Positions 1 to 5,545 of a stretch of DNA of 6,782 bases are shown in pieces (position 1 is the first letter of the stretch; each line of letters begins with the position of its first letter). The translations under genes were made by a program, and so were the position numbers. The notes beneath the pieces were generated by a model, which was given only the letters and a program-made list of their open reading frames with translations, searched no databases and was not told where the DNA came from. Origin of the DNA: an uncultured Chitinophagaceae bacterium (lineage in GTDB: Bacteria > Bacteroidota > Bacteroidia > Chitinophagales > Chitinophagaceae); NCBI GenBank assembly GCA_946479005.1, contig CAMLEM010000095.1:1-6782 (forward strand), read 5' to 3'.

Positions 1-435
1 CCCAGCGGTGACGATGATCTTTTTGTGAACAAGGCCGCGACCAAAAAAAATACGGCTGTCGTCATCGACCCGGAAGCGATCACCCGCTCCATCCCCCGCA
101 CCACCTGGTCGGGATGGCTCAAACAAAAATCCAGGCATTATACCACGGCAAAATTTTACAAGCCGAAACATAAATTCCTCCTCGGGCTTTATTTCATTAC
201 CCAGTTCGCCTACTATCCGCTGGCCCTTGCTGCTTTCCTGCTTTTCGACTGGAGGTTCGTTGCCGGCATCTTTGGGCTCAGGCTGATCATCCAGGGTATC
301 ATTCTTCACCGGTCGATGAAAAAAATGGGAGAAAAAGATCTCTGGCCCTATTATCTCTTCCTGGATATGTGGATGTTCATATATTATCTCATTTTCGCCC
401 CGGCACTCTGGAGAAGACCGGCCAAACAATGGTAA
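1..435 (+). CDS. Family 2 glycosyltransferase, C-terminal part (5' end outside window)
   Basis: The frame is open from the first base to the TAA at 433-435, so this is the last 144 residues of a longer protein; the GTG at 25 is internal, not a start. The visible part begins with the acidic GDDDLF stretch (residues 3-8), which matches the acceptor-side ED-type motif of processive GT2 enzymes. A basic KQKSRH segment follows (about residues 41-46), in the place of the QxxRW-like region. About three hydrophobic helices then run to the C-terminus (roughly residues 57-80, 84-103 and 115-135), so the protein should be an inner-membrane enzyme with a cytoplasmic catalytic domain. In this family such enzymes transfer sugars from nucleotide-sugar donors to lipid or polysaccharide acceptors; the substrate cannot be read here. 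The next gene, rsmG, starts on the base after the stop and in the same frame, so the two are probably co-transcribed. Confidence 0.8.
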   Translation, partial: PSGDDDLFVNKAATKKNTAVVIDPEAITRSIPRTTWSGWLKQKSRHYTTAKFYKPKHKFLLGLYFITQFAYYPLALAAFLLFDWRFVAGIFGLRLIIQGIILHRSMKKMGEKDLWPYYLFLDMWMFIYYLIFAPALWRRPAKQW

Positions 436-1062
436 GTGGAGATCCTCCTTAAATATTTTTCTGATTTCACCGGCGAACAGCTGACCCGGTTTGAAAAGAT
501 CGGGCCGCTTTACCGCGAATGGAATGCGAAGATCAATGTCATTTCAAGAAAGGATATTGACGCGCTCTACGAGAAACACATTCTTCACTCTCTCAGCATC
601 GCTGCAGCCTTTGAATTTATCGAGGGAATGGAGATCCTCGACCTTGGCACCGGTGGGGGGTTTCCCGGTCTCCCGCTGGCGATTTTTTTTCCCGGGGTGA
701 AATTTCACCTGGTTGACAGCATTGCCAAGAAATTGAAGGTCGTCGAGTCCATTGCCGCTGAGATCGGCCTGGATAATGTGAGCACCGAACATTCCCGGGC
801 GGAGGCGATCGGGAACCGGCAGTTCGATATGGTGGTTTCCCGGGCAGTGGCCCCCCTCCGCGAATTATGGATATGGTCACGACCGCTTTTGAAGAAAAAA
901 GCGCTTCCCGCGGCCCCCGCCCCGGGCCTGGTCTGCCTGAAGGGTGGGGACCTTGCGTCCGAGATCCAGCAAAGTGGCACAAGGCCCCGGATTATGGAGA
1001 TCCACGAGATATTTGCCGAAGAATATTTCAGGGAAAAGTTCATTCTTTACATTCCGAAATAG
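436..1062 (+). CDS. rsmG: 16S rRNA (guanine-N7)-methyltransferase RsmG (GidB)
   Basis: This 208-residue protein has the family's usual length. RsmG uses S-adenosylmethionine to methylate N7 of G527 in 16S rRNA (E. coli numbering), and its loss is known to give low-level streptomycin resistance. Visible signatures are INVISRKD (33-40), the SAM-binding loop DLGTGGGFPGLPLAI (69-83), the acidic-strand end LVDS (92-95) followed by KKLKVV (98-103), HSRAE (119-123), VSRAVAPL (134-141) and CLKGGD (167-172). The start is GTG at 436: the preceding codon in frame is the stop of the glycosyltransferase gene, and MEILLKYF fits the usual N-terminus. No Shine-Dalgarno site is visible, which is normal in Bacteroidota. 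An Ala/Pro-rich stretch (KKKALPAAPAPG, 153-164) just before the CLKGGD strand looks looser than the rest of the protein. Translation may be coupled to the upstream gene. Confidence 0.95.
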   Translation: MEILLKYFSDFTGEQLTRFEKIGPLYREWNAKINVISRKDIDALYEKHILHSLSIAAAFEFIEGMEILDLGTGGGFPGLPLAIFFPGVKFHLVDSIAKKLKVVESIAAEIGLDNVSTEHSRAEAIGNRQFDMVVSRAVAPLRELWIWSRPLLKKKALPAAPAPGLVCLKGGDLASEIQQSGTRPRIMEIHEIFAEEYFREKFILYIPK

Positions 1063-1063
1063 A

Positions 1064-1083
1064 AATACCTGTTCGTGGTATTG
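1064..1083 (+). promoter_or_regulatory. Palindromic operator candidate, copy 1, upstream of the response regulator
   Basis: AATACC (1064-1069) and GGTATT (1077-1082) form an inverted repeat with a 7-nt spacer, ending in TTG (1081-1083), which could serve as a Bacteroidota -33 element. It begins 2 nt after the rsmG stop and lies 38 nt before the response regulator ATG. Copy 2 at 1820-1839 matches it at 18 of 20 positions. The half-sites resemble the TACC...GGTA symmetry bound by NarL-type regulators, though the central spacing differs by one base from the classical 7-2-7 layout. A weak -7-like box, GACCTTTA, sits 20 nt after the TTG (1104-1111). Binding by the adjacent regulator is inference. 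Confidence 0.5.
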
Positions 1084-1103
1084 ATTAGAACGGCATTAAA
1101 ACT

Positions 1104-1111
1104 GACCTTTA
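1104..1111 (+). promoter_or_regulatory. Weak -7-like box of the response regulator promoter
   Basis: GACCTTTA agrees with the Bacteroidota consensus TAnnTTTG only at A and TTT. It is listed because it sits at exactly the same distance from palindrome copy 1 as the good box TACATTTG (1860-1867) does from copy 2. The surrounding 15 nt (1103-1117) match the second copy at 11 positions. A poor -7 box behind a regulator site would fit a promoter that needs an activator. If used, transcription would start only a few bases before the ATG at 1121, giving a nearly leaderless message; that counts somewhat against it. Confidence 0.3.
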
Positions 1112-1120
1112 ACTCCAATT

Positions 1121-1759
1121 ATGAAGGAAATATCCGTTTGTATCGTGGATGATAACCGGGAACTGAGAAATGCCCTGGAAGAGATCATCAGTATGTCGGA
1201 AGGCTATAAATGCCAGGCGACACTCGGCACCCCGGAAGAAGCAATGCACCAGCTGCCCATTCTCAAACCCGATGTGGTTTTAATGGATATCAACCTTGGA
1301 AGCACCGAAAGCGGTATTGACGTCGTGAGGAATCTTAAACCGCGCATACCGGGCACTAATTTTATGATGTGCACTGTGTACGAGGAGAATGAAAAGATCT
1401 TCGAAGCATTAAGCGCAGGTGCCAGTGGATATATCCTGAAAAAGACGGATCCTGCCAAAATGCTCGACGCGATCCGGGAGCTCTATGCAGGAGGCGCTCC
1501 AATGAGCAGCCAGATCGCCCGAAAAGTGGTCGCTGCCTTTCAAAAACCTGCACCCGGAAAGGAAGACCAGCAACTGGATGTTCTCTCCAGCCGGGAACGC
1601 GAGATCCTGGAACATTTATCCAGGGGTTTGATGTATAAGGAGATCGCCGCCGAACTCTTTCTCAGCCCCGAGACGGTCCGCAAGCACGTTTACCATATTT
1701 ACGAAAAATTACACGTGAATAACCGGGTGGCGGCAGTGAACAAATTCTATGGGCGCTGA
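1121..1759 (+). CDS. NarL/FixJ-family two-component response regulator, LuxR-type DNA-binding domain
   Basis: This 212-residue protein has the standard two-domain layout. The receiver domain (about 1-125) shows the acidic pair Asp10-Asp11, the likely phospho-acceptor Asp56 in VLMDINL, the switch Thr85 in CTVYE, and Lys107 in YILKK. After a linker (about 140-153, rich in Lys, Pro and Gly) comes a LuxR/GerE helix-turn-helix (about 154-210) with LSSREREILEHLSRGL, the MYKEIAAELFLSPETVRKHV core and a final dimer helix. All key residues are present, so it should work as a phosphorylation-controlled, cytoplasmic transcription factor. No histidine kinase is adjacent in the window; rsmG lies upstream and a convergent peptidase gene downstream, so it is an orphan here. 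ATG at 1121 is the natural start (MKEISVCIVDD). Related palindromes lie 38 nt upstream and 61 nt downstream, which suggests auto-regulation and a second target. The signal it answers to is unknown. Confidence 0.92.
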   Translation: MKEISVCIVDDNRELRNALEEIISMSEGYKCQATLGTPEEAMHQLPILKPDVVLMDINLGSTESGIDVVRNLKPRIPGTNFMMCTVYEENEKIFEALSAGASGYILKKTDPAKMLDAIRELYAGGAPMSSQIARKVVAAFQKPAPGKEDQQLDVLSSREREILEHLSRGLMYKEIAAELFLSPETVRKHVYHIYEKLHVNNRVAAVNKFYGR

Positions 1760-1819
1760 GCCTGATTTTGTGTAACAGGTACACTCTCAATCCTGTGCGG
1801 CGAGTGTTAAATAAAAAAA

Positions 1820-1839
1820 AATACCAGTTTGTGGTATTG
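1820..1839 (+). promoter_or_regulatory. Palindromic operator candidate, copy 2, downstream of the response regulator
   Basis: AATACC (1820-1825) and GGTATT (1833-1838) flank a 7-nt spacer and are followed by G1839. The copy differs from copy 1 only at two spacer bases, T to A at 1826 and C to T at 1830. It lies in the gap after the response regulator, behind an A-rich run (1809-1821), and overlaps the -33 TTG of a well-matched promoter. The inverted-repeat form suggests a dimer-binding site. The nearby regulator is the obvious candidate protein, but this is inferred. Confidence 0.5.
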
Positions 1840-1867
1840 TTGCGCTAAGGGTATCCTATTACATTTG
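1837..1867 (+). promoter_or_regulatory. Bacteroidota-type promoter in the convergent gap
   Basis: TACATTTG at 1860-1867 is an exact match to the -7 consensus TAnnTTTG. TTG triplets lie 20 nt (1837-1839) and 17 nt (1840-1842) upstream, both within the spacing usual for the phylum. The first TTG is the right edge of palindrome copy 2. Transcription would begin near 1874 and run rightwards into the hairpin at 1940-1970. No protein gene on this strand lies ahead before the convergent M1 peptidase, so the promoter either makes a short RNA or is a remnant. Confidence 0.45.
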
Positions 1868-1873
1868 ATTCCA

Positions 1874-1971
1874 GAAAGGCCCGTAGCCATTAAACCTAAC
1901 CTTATTCTCGGGCAAGTATAGAGGGGCCATAATCAAAAGAAAAGGGTTGTCTTTCCTCGACAACCCTTTTT
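1874..1971 (+). ncRNA. Possible small RNA of about 100 nt
   Basis: The interval is bounded by a consensus promoter on the left and a strong intrinsic terminator on the right. It contains no ATG, so a protein product is unlikely. Possible internal pairing includes GGCCC (1878-1882) with GGGCC (1924-1928), closing a long loop ahead of the terminator stem. No known RNA family is recognised. The start point is estimated from the -7 box and could be off by a few bases. If the upstream palindrome binds the neighbouring response regulator, this RNA would be under its control. Without expression data this remains a prediction. Confidence 0.3.
1940..1971. terminator. Bidirectional intrinsic terminator between convergent genes
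   Basis: AAAAGGGTTGTC (1940-1951) pairs over 12 bp with GACAACCCTTTT (1959-1970) around the 7-nt loop TTTCCTC. On the plus strand the stem runs into TTTTT (1967-1971); on the minus strand the complement continues into TTTTCTTTTGATT, so both directions have a U-rich tail. It lies 11 nt beyond the stop of the leftward M1 peptidase and about 180 nt beyond the response regulator stop. It should therefore end both convergent units and the candidate small RNA. Confidence 0.85.
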
Positions 1972-1981
1972 GATTCTTTGC

Positions 1982-3820
1982 CTACCACTTCAGCTCCAGC
2001 TTATTATTTTTCCTGTCCACGTCGGCCAGCCGGAAAGAGGGATCGATCTCAACCAGGGTGAAATCCCGGAGCTTTTTGGTCGTTTCGATCACATAGGTCG
2101 GATGGGTCCATTTCCAGGGTTCATAAGCGATGCGGGGAACATTGGGTGTCTCATTTGCTTTCTCCCCGTACATCAGGTCAAGCGGTACATAATGGTTCTC
2201 CTGGCTTCCGTCTTTGAACCGGATGCTGAGATCAATGGGCATTGGCATCAGGCCCAGCCTGCTGATCCGCACTTTCGTCTTGCCCCCTTCCTCCCATAAA
2301 CTGTCAATGGCATAATCGATGGTCCGGGTGGTATTGATGAAATATTCCCTGTACCAGTCGAGCTTCATATCGCTGACCTTTTCTGCCACCCGAATGAAAT
2401 CAGTGGCGGTCGGATGTTTGAATTTCCACTGGCGATAATACTCCAGGAGGATCCTGTCCCGGGCCGGGGCCCCGGTGACATAACCCAGCTGTTCCAGAAA
2501 CACAGCGCCTTTTGAATACACATTAAAGTGGGCGTAATTGGTATTGTAATGATCATCGTGCGTGATGAGCGGCTCTTCTTTCCCGCTTCTCACAGAAGAA
2601 TAATAGGATCCATAGCTGTCCTCCTGTTCAAAGGAACTGTCCTTTTTCAAAAAAGCGGTCACCCGCGATTCGGCATAAGAGGTGAAGCCTTCATCCATCC
2701 AGGCATAGAGGGATTCATTGGTGGCCATCATTCCCTGGTACCAGCTATGCATCAATTCGTGCAGCCAGGCACCCGGGCTGGCCAGCAGGGTAGACATCGG
2801 GTATTCCATCCCCCCATCGCCACCGTGTATGAAAGTATATTGCTTCCAGGGGTAAGGCCCAAAGGTTTTCTCAATGAAGGGAAAAGCTTTCTCCGCATCA
2901 TCCAGTATTTTTTCCCATTGCTCGGCCGTCGCATTGGTGGGCTTATACAGCAGGTGCAGGGTGAGATCGTTCCGGATCTTTCTTGTTTTGTGGATGTAAG
3001 AAGGATCCGCCGCCCACATAAAATCGTGTACATCGGGTGCAATGAATTTCCAGGTCAGCTTGTTACCGGAAGGCCTGCTTACAGAAGAACCGGCTTTCTC
3101 ATAACCATAGCCTGCCTGTTGAGGATTTTGCAGGTACCCTGTGCCACCAAGGATGTAATTTTTATCAATGGAGATATTCACTTCATAATCTCCCCAAACG
3201 CCATAAAATTCACGACCGACATACGGAGTGGGATGCCATCCCTCCGCATCATAAGCTGCCATCTTCGGATACCACTGGCTCATCGAATACCGCACCTTGG
3301 TGTTGGGGTTATCTCTCCCGCTTCGGCGGATCTGTATGGGAACCTGTGCTTCGAACACCATATCGAACACAACCCGGGATCGTGGAAGAATGGGTTTGTC
3401 GAGGGTGACTTCCAGGATGGTCTCGAGCACTTTGAACTGCTGGGACCTTCCATTCATCTTCAGGGAAATGATCTTCTGGTAACCGATCTCATCGGGCTTT
3501 AATTTGGAGATCCTGTCCTTCACCCTGCCATCCCAGTCCTGTCCCCGGCCTATCTGTATCGTACCCTGCCGGCGGCTGCGTGTATCCATCATACTTCCGG
3601 GCTGGAAAGCATTGAAATAAAGATGGTAGAATACCCTTGTCAATGTGTCGGGAGAATTATTCCAGTATTCCAGTTTTTGTGTGCCATTGAAACGGTTTGT
3701 CTCCACGTTCATATCAATGTTCATCACGTATTTCACTTTCTGCTGCCAGCGGTCAGCCTGTGCATTCGCTGTGAACAGGCCAGGCATAGATAAAAAGGCC
3801 AAAAGAACAGTTAACTTCAT
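1982..3820 (-). CDS. Secreted M1-family zinc metallopeptidase
   Basis: This 612-residue protein begins with a probable signal peptide (basic MK, hydrophobic core LTVLLAFLSMPGLF, ANA-type cleavage site near residue 20), so it is likely periplasmic or outer-membrane associated. The N-terminal half (about 25-270) is the beta-rich substrate-cap region of M1 enzymes. The catalytic domain has the exopeptidase motif variant GGMEY (336-340), the zinc motif HELMH (354-358) and the third ligand Glu377, exactly 18 residues after the second His (HEXXH-X18-E). Tyr435 in VYSKG is the likely transition-state tyrosine. All metal and catalytic residues are intact, so an active aminopeptidase is expected; substrates are unknown. 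The C-terminus (about 505-612) is beta-rich, with no type IX secretion tail that I can recognise. It follows rsmI after 68 nt and ends just before a shared terminator. The ATG start is supported by the signal peptide. Confidence 0.92.
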   Translation of the reverse strand: MKLTVLLAFLSMPGLFTANAQADRWQQKVKYVMNIDMNVETNRFNGTQKLEYWNNSPDTLTRVFYHLYFNAFQPGSMMDTRSRRQGTIQIGRGQDWDGRVKDRISKLKPDEIGYQKIISLKMNGRSQQFKVLETILEVTLDKPILPRSRVVFDMVFEAQVPIQIRRSGRDNPNTKVRYSMSQWYPKMAAYDAEGWHPTPYVGREFYGVWGDYEVNISIDKNYILGGTGYLQNPQQAGYGYEKAGSSVSRPSGNKLTWKFIAPDVHDFMWAADPSYIHKTRKIRNDLTLHLLYKPTNATAEQWEKILDDAEKAFPFIEKTFGPYPWKQYTFIHGGDGGMEYPMSTLLASPGAWLHELMHSWYQGMMATNESLYAWMDEGFTSYAESRVTAFLKKDSSFEQEDSYGSYYSSVRSGKEEPLITHDDHYNTNYAHFNVYSKGAVFLEQLGYVTGAPARDRILLEYYRQWKFKHPTATDFIRVAEKVSDMKLDWYREYFINTTRTIDYAIDSLWEEGGKTKVRISRLGLMPMPIDLSIRFKDGSQENHYVPLDLMYGEKANETPNVPRIAYEPWKWTHPTYVIETTKKLRDFTLVEIDPSFRLADVDRKNNKLELKW

Positions 3821-3842
3821 CAGGATGTTTTTTAATAGACGA

Positions 3843-3850
3843 CAAATTTA
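3843..3850 (-). promoter_or_regulatory. Candidate -7 box for the M1 peptidase gene
   Basis: On the minus strand 3850-3843 reads TAAATTTG, an exact match to the Bacteroidota -7 consensus TAnnTTTG. Transcription would start about 15 nt before the peptidase ATG at 3820. A -33 TTG at the normal distance is missing: the nearest upstream TTG ends only 12 nt before the box. The box may need an activator, or the gene may mainly be read from the upstream operon. Confidence 0.35.
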
Positions 3851-3888
3851 CCCCGGGGATTGCAAGACCCCCGACCGTACATATAAAC

Positions 3889-4551
3889 CTATTTACCCGC
3901 GATCACGATAACGATCTCACCTTTCACATTTTTTTCGCTAAAATGATCCAGTAATTCTTTCAGCGTTCCCCGCCGGGTTTCTTCAAATTTCTTGCTAAGT
4001 TCCCGGCTGACCGAGCAGGCCCGTTCCTCCCCGAAGTGCAAAACCAGTTCAGCCAACGTCTTTGCGAGGCGGAGTGGCGACTCATATAAGATGATCGTGC
4101 GCTCTTCTTCGGCCAGCTTTTTTAATAAGGTCTGCCTTCCTTTTTTGAGCGGCAAGAAGCCCTCGAAGCAAAACCGGTTCGTAGGAAGACCACTGTTCAC
4201 CAGCGCCGGGACGAAGGCTGTTGCCCCCGGGAGGGTTTCTACAGGAATACCGGATTTTATGCTCTCTCTCACCAGCAGGAATGCAGGATCCGAGATGCCG
4301 GGTGTTCCTGCATCTGTGATCAGCGCCATTGTCATCCCACTTTTCAATTGATCCACCAGGTGTGTCAAAACCTTGTGTTCATTGTGCTGGTGATAGGGCG
4401 TGATCGGCTTCCGAATGTTGTAGTGAGAGAGCAGGTGGCTGCTCGTACGGGTATCCTCTGCAAGAATAAGGTCAACCTCGCCAAGTATCCGTATCGCGCG
4501 AAGCGTGATATCCTCCAGGTTGCCGATGGGTGTGGGGATCAGGTATAACAA
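3889..4551 (-). CDS. rsmI: 16S rRNA (cytidine-2'-O)-methyltransferase RsmI, short form
   Basis: RsmI belongs to the tetrapyrrole-methylase fold and, with SAM, methylates the ribose of C1402 in 16S rRNA (E. coli numbering). Diagnostic motifs are LIPTPIGNLEDITLRA (4-19), AEDTRTS (31-37), HQHNEHK (54-60), ITDAGTPGISDPA (78-90), PGATAFVPAL (108-117), FCFEGFLP (127-134), the LYESP segment (155-159) and a final GEIVIVIAG strand (211-219). At 220 residues it lacks the roughly 65-residue C-terminal extension of the E. coli enzyme (286 residues) but keeps the whole catalytic fold. The start is TTG at 4549-4551: upstream in frame no other start codon precedes the stop TAA, and the conserved YLIPTPIGNL begins two codons later. 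It lies 10 nt after purS in an apparent operon. Confidence 0.94.
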   Translation of the reverse strand: MLYLIPTPIGNLEDITLRAIRILGEVDLILAEDTRTSSHLLSHYNIRKPITPYHQHNEHKVLTHLVDQLKSGMTMALITDAGTPGISDPAFLLVRESIKSGIPVETLPGATAFVPALVNSGLPTNRFCFEGFLPLKKGRQTLLKKLAEEERTIILYESPLRLAKTLAELVLHFGEERACSVSRELSKKFEETRRGTLKELLDHFSEKNVKGEIVIVIAGK

Positions 4552-4561
4552 TCGGAGAGAT

Positions 4562-4777
4562 TCAAAGGCTTACTTCGAAATATTCCATCACAGGGTTGGC
4601 CAGTAATTTTTTACTGGCTTCCTCGGCGATCTGTTTCGCTTTATCGGGTGAATCGGCTTTCACCTGTAAGGTGATGTTCTTGCCGATCCTGACGTCTTCC
4701 ACGCCGGAGAGGCCGAGGTTCTCCAGGCCGCCCATTACTGCTTTACCCTGCGGGTCGAGCAATTCTTTCAGCGGCAT
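4562..4777 (-). CDS. purS: Phosphoribosylformylglycinamidine synthase subunit PurS, N-terminally shortened
   Basis: PurS is the small structural subunit of the PurSQL complex that makes FGAM in de novo purine synthesis. The signature LLDPQGKAV (6-14) is clear, followed by the ENLGLSGVEDVRIGK segment (19-33), a beta-strand (35-41), a helix (43-58) and the typical KLLANPVMEYFEV end (57-69). At 71 residues it is short: relatives such as B. subtilis PurS have seven or eight more residues before the SLKE/PLKE position, forming the first beta-strand. The codon two before this ATG is the pssA stop, so no longer in-frame start exists. An ATG at 4784-4782 overlaps the pssA stop as ATGA and reads MTYAAE in another frame, which resembles a normal PurS start (MxFxAE). 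This suggests a deletion of 3n+2 bases between the two ATGs. No purQ or purL is in view. Function is uncertain. Confidence 0.85.
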   Translation of the reverse strand: MPLKELLDPQGKAVMGGLENLGLSGVEDVRIGKNITLQVKADSPDKAKQIAEEASKKLLANPVMEYFEVSL

Positions 4778-4780
4778 AGG

Positions 4781-5545
4781 TCATCGGATCTGATTTTTAA
4801 AAAGTAAAGATAGAACAACATAGAGGAGAATGGTCAATGGAATGGCGAGCCAGGAAAGTAAAAGAAACGCTGCGATGGCAAGCATTACCAGCAGGTAACG
4901 GGGCCAATTGCCAGCCAAACCATAGTTGCTAAACTTATAACTCATCAACGGGATCCGTGATACCATCAACCAGGAGATCACAAGGATGATCGCGTAAAGG
5001 AACCACCGGTTGTGCACCAGGTCAACGGCCCAGGCCTCGTTGATATTCCAATAGATCAGGGGCAGGGATGCAAAAAATATCCCGGCTGCGGGCACAGGCA
5101 TTCCTTTAAAATAGGGAGTGTGTTCCGTATCCAGGTTGAAGCGTGCCAGTCTCCAGGCTGCCGCACAGGGAACCAGGAAGGCGGGAATCAGCCAGAACAT
5201 CCCCGAATCCACGGCGCCCGTATCCCTGGCAAGGGAAAGCCGCAGGAATTGAAATAAGATCATACCCGGCGCCACACCAAAGCTCACCACATCTGCCAGT
5301 GAATCGAGCTGCTTTCCCATTTCAGAATGGGCATTGAACATCCGGGCTACAAAGCCGTCGAGAAAATCTATCACTGCAGCGATGCCGATGAACAGGGAAG
5401 CCAGCCAGATCCTTTCGGGTATGTAAAGCAGCTCCGTGCCCTCGGAGTTCACGGTGATCATGATGCCATTTTGCAGGGTGAAAACGATGGCCAGGCAGCC
5501 GAACACCAGGTTCAGAAGAGTAAAATAATTGGGGATATTCTTCAT
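4781..5545 (-). CDS. pssA: CDP-diacylglycerol--serine O-phosphatidyltransferase
   Basis: This 254-residue integral membrane protein makes phosphatidylserine from CDP-diacylglycerol and serine, the committed step towards phosphatidylethanolamine. The complete CDP-alcohol phosphotransferase motif is present: Asp60, Asp63-Gly64, Ala67-Arg68, Gly77, Asp81 and Asp85 with canonical spacing. Hydrophobic helices surround it (about 8-30, 46-62, 88-104, 116-131, 150-166, 181-196, 215-250). The opening MKNIPNYFTLLNLVFGCLAI is typical of the Bacteroidota and Bacillus-type PssA. The start ATG overlaps the stop of the aminopeptidase gene as ATGA, so translation is probably coupled, and the stop lies 3 nt before purS. 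A related phosphatidylglycerophosphate synthase is an alternative, but the SFGVAPG sequence after the motif favours the serine enzyme. Confidence 0.92.
   Translation of the reverse strand: MKNIPNYFTLLNLVFGCLAIVFTLQNGIMITVNSEGTELLYIPERIWLASLFIGIAAVIDFLDGFVARMFNAHSEMGKQLDSLADVVSFGVAPGMILFQFLRLSLARDTGAVDSGMFWLIPAFLVPCAAAWRLARFNLDTEHTPYFKGMPVPAAGIFFASLPLIYWNINEAWAVDLVHNRWFLYAIILVISWLMVSRIPLMSYKFSNYGLAGNWPRYLLVMLAIAAFLLLSWLAIPLTILLYVVLSLLFKNQIR

Noticed and set aside
1770..1796. Short inverted repeats just after the response regulator (GTGTA-ACAGG-TACAC; ACAGG...CCTGT)
   Set aside because: Stems are only 5 bp and compete with each other, and there is no following T run, so they do not form a convincing terminator or operator.
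1760..1981. Possible small protein gene in the convergent gap
   Set aside because: There is no ATG on the plus strand in the gap and no frame resembling a coding sequence; the promoter and terminator fit a non-coding RNA better.
2528..3502. Long plus-strand reading frame of 324 codons opposite the M1 peptidase gene
   Set aside because: It lies wholly antisense to a gene with intact catalytic motifs and shows no recognisable domain; it is most likely a by-product of codon bias on the coding strand.
3851..3873. GC-rich hairpin between rsmI and the M1 gene (CGGGG, 10-nt loop, CCCCG)
   Set aside because: The stem is 5 bp with no U tract on either strand. It could be an operator next to the -7 box, but nothing else supports that.
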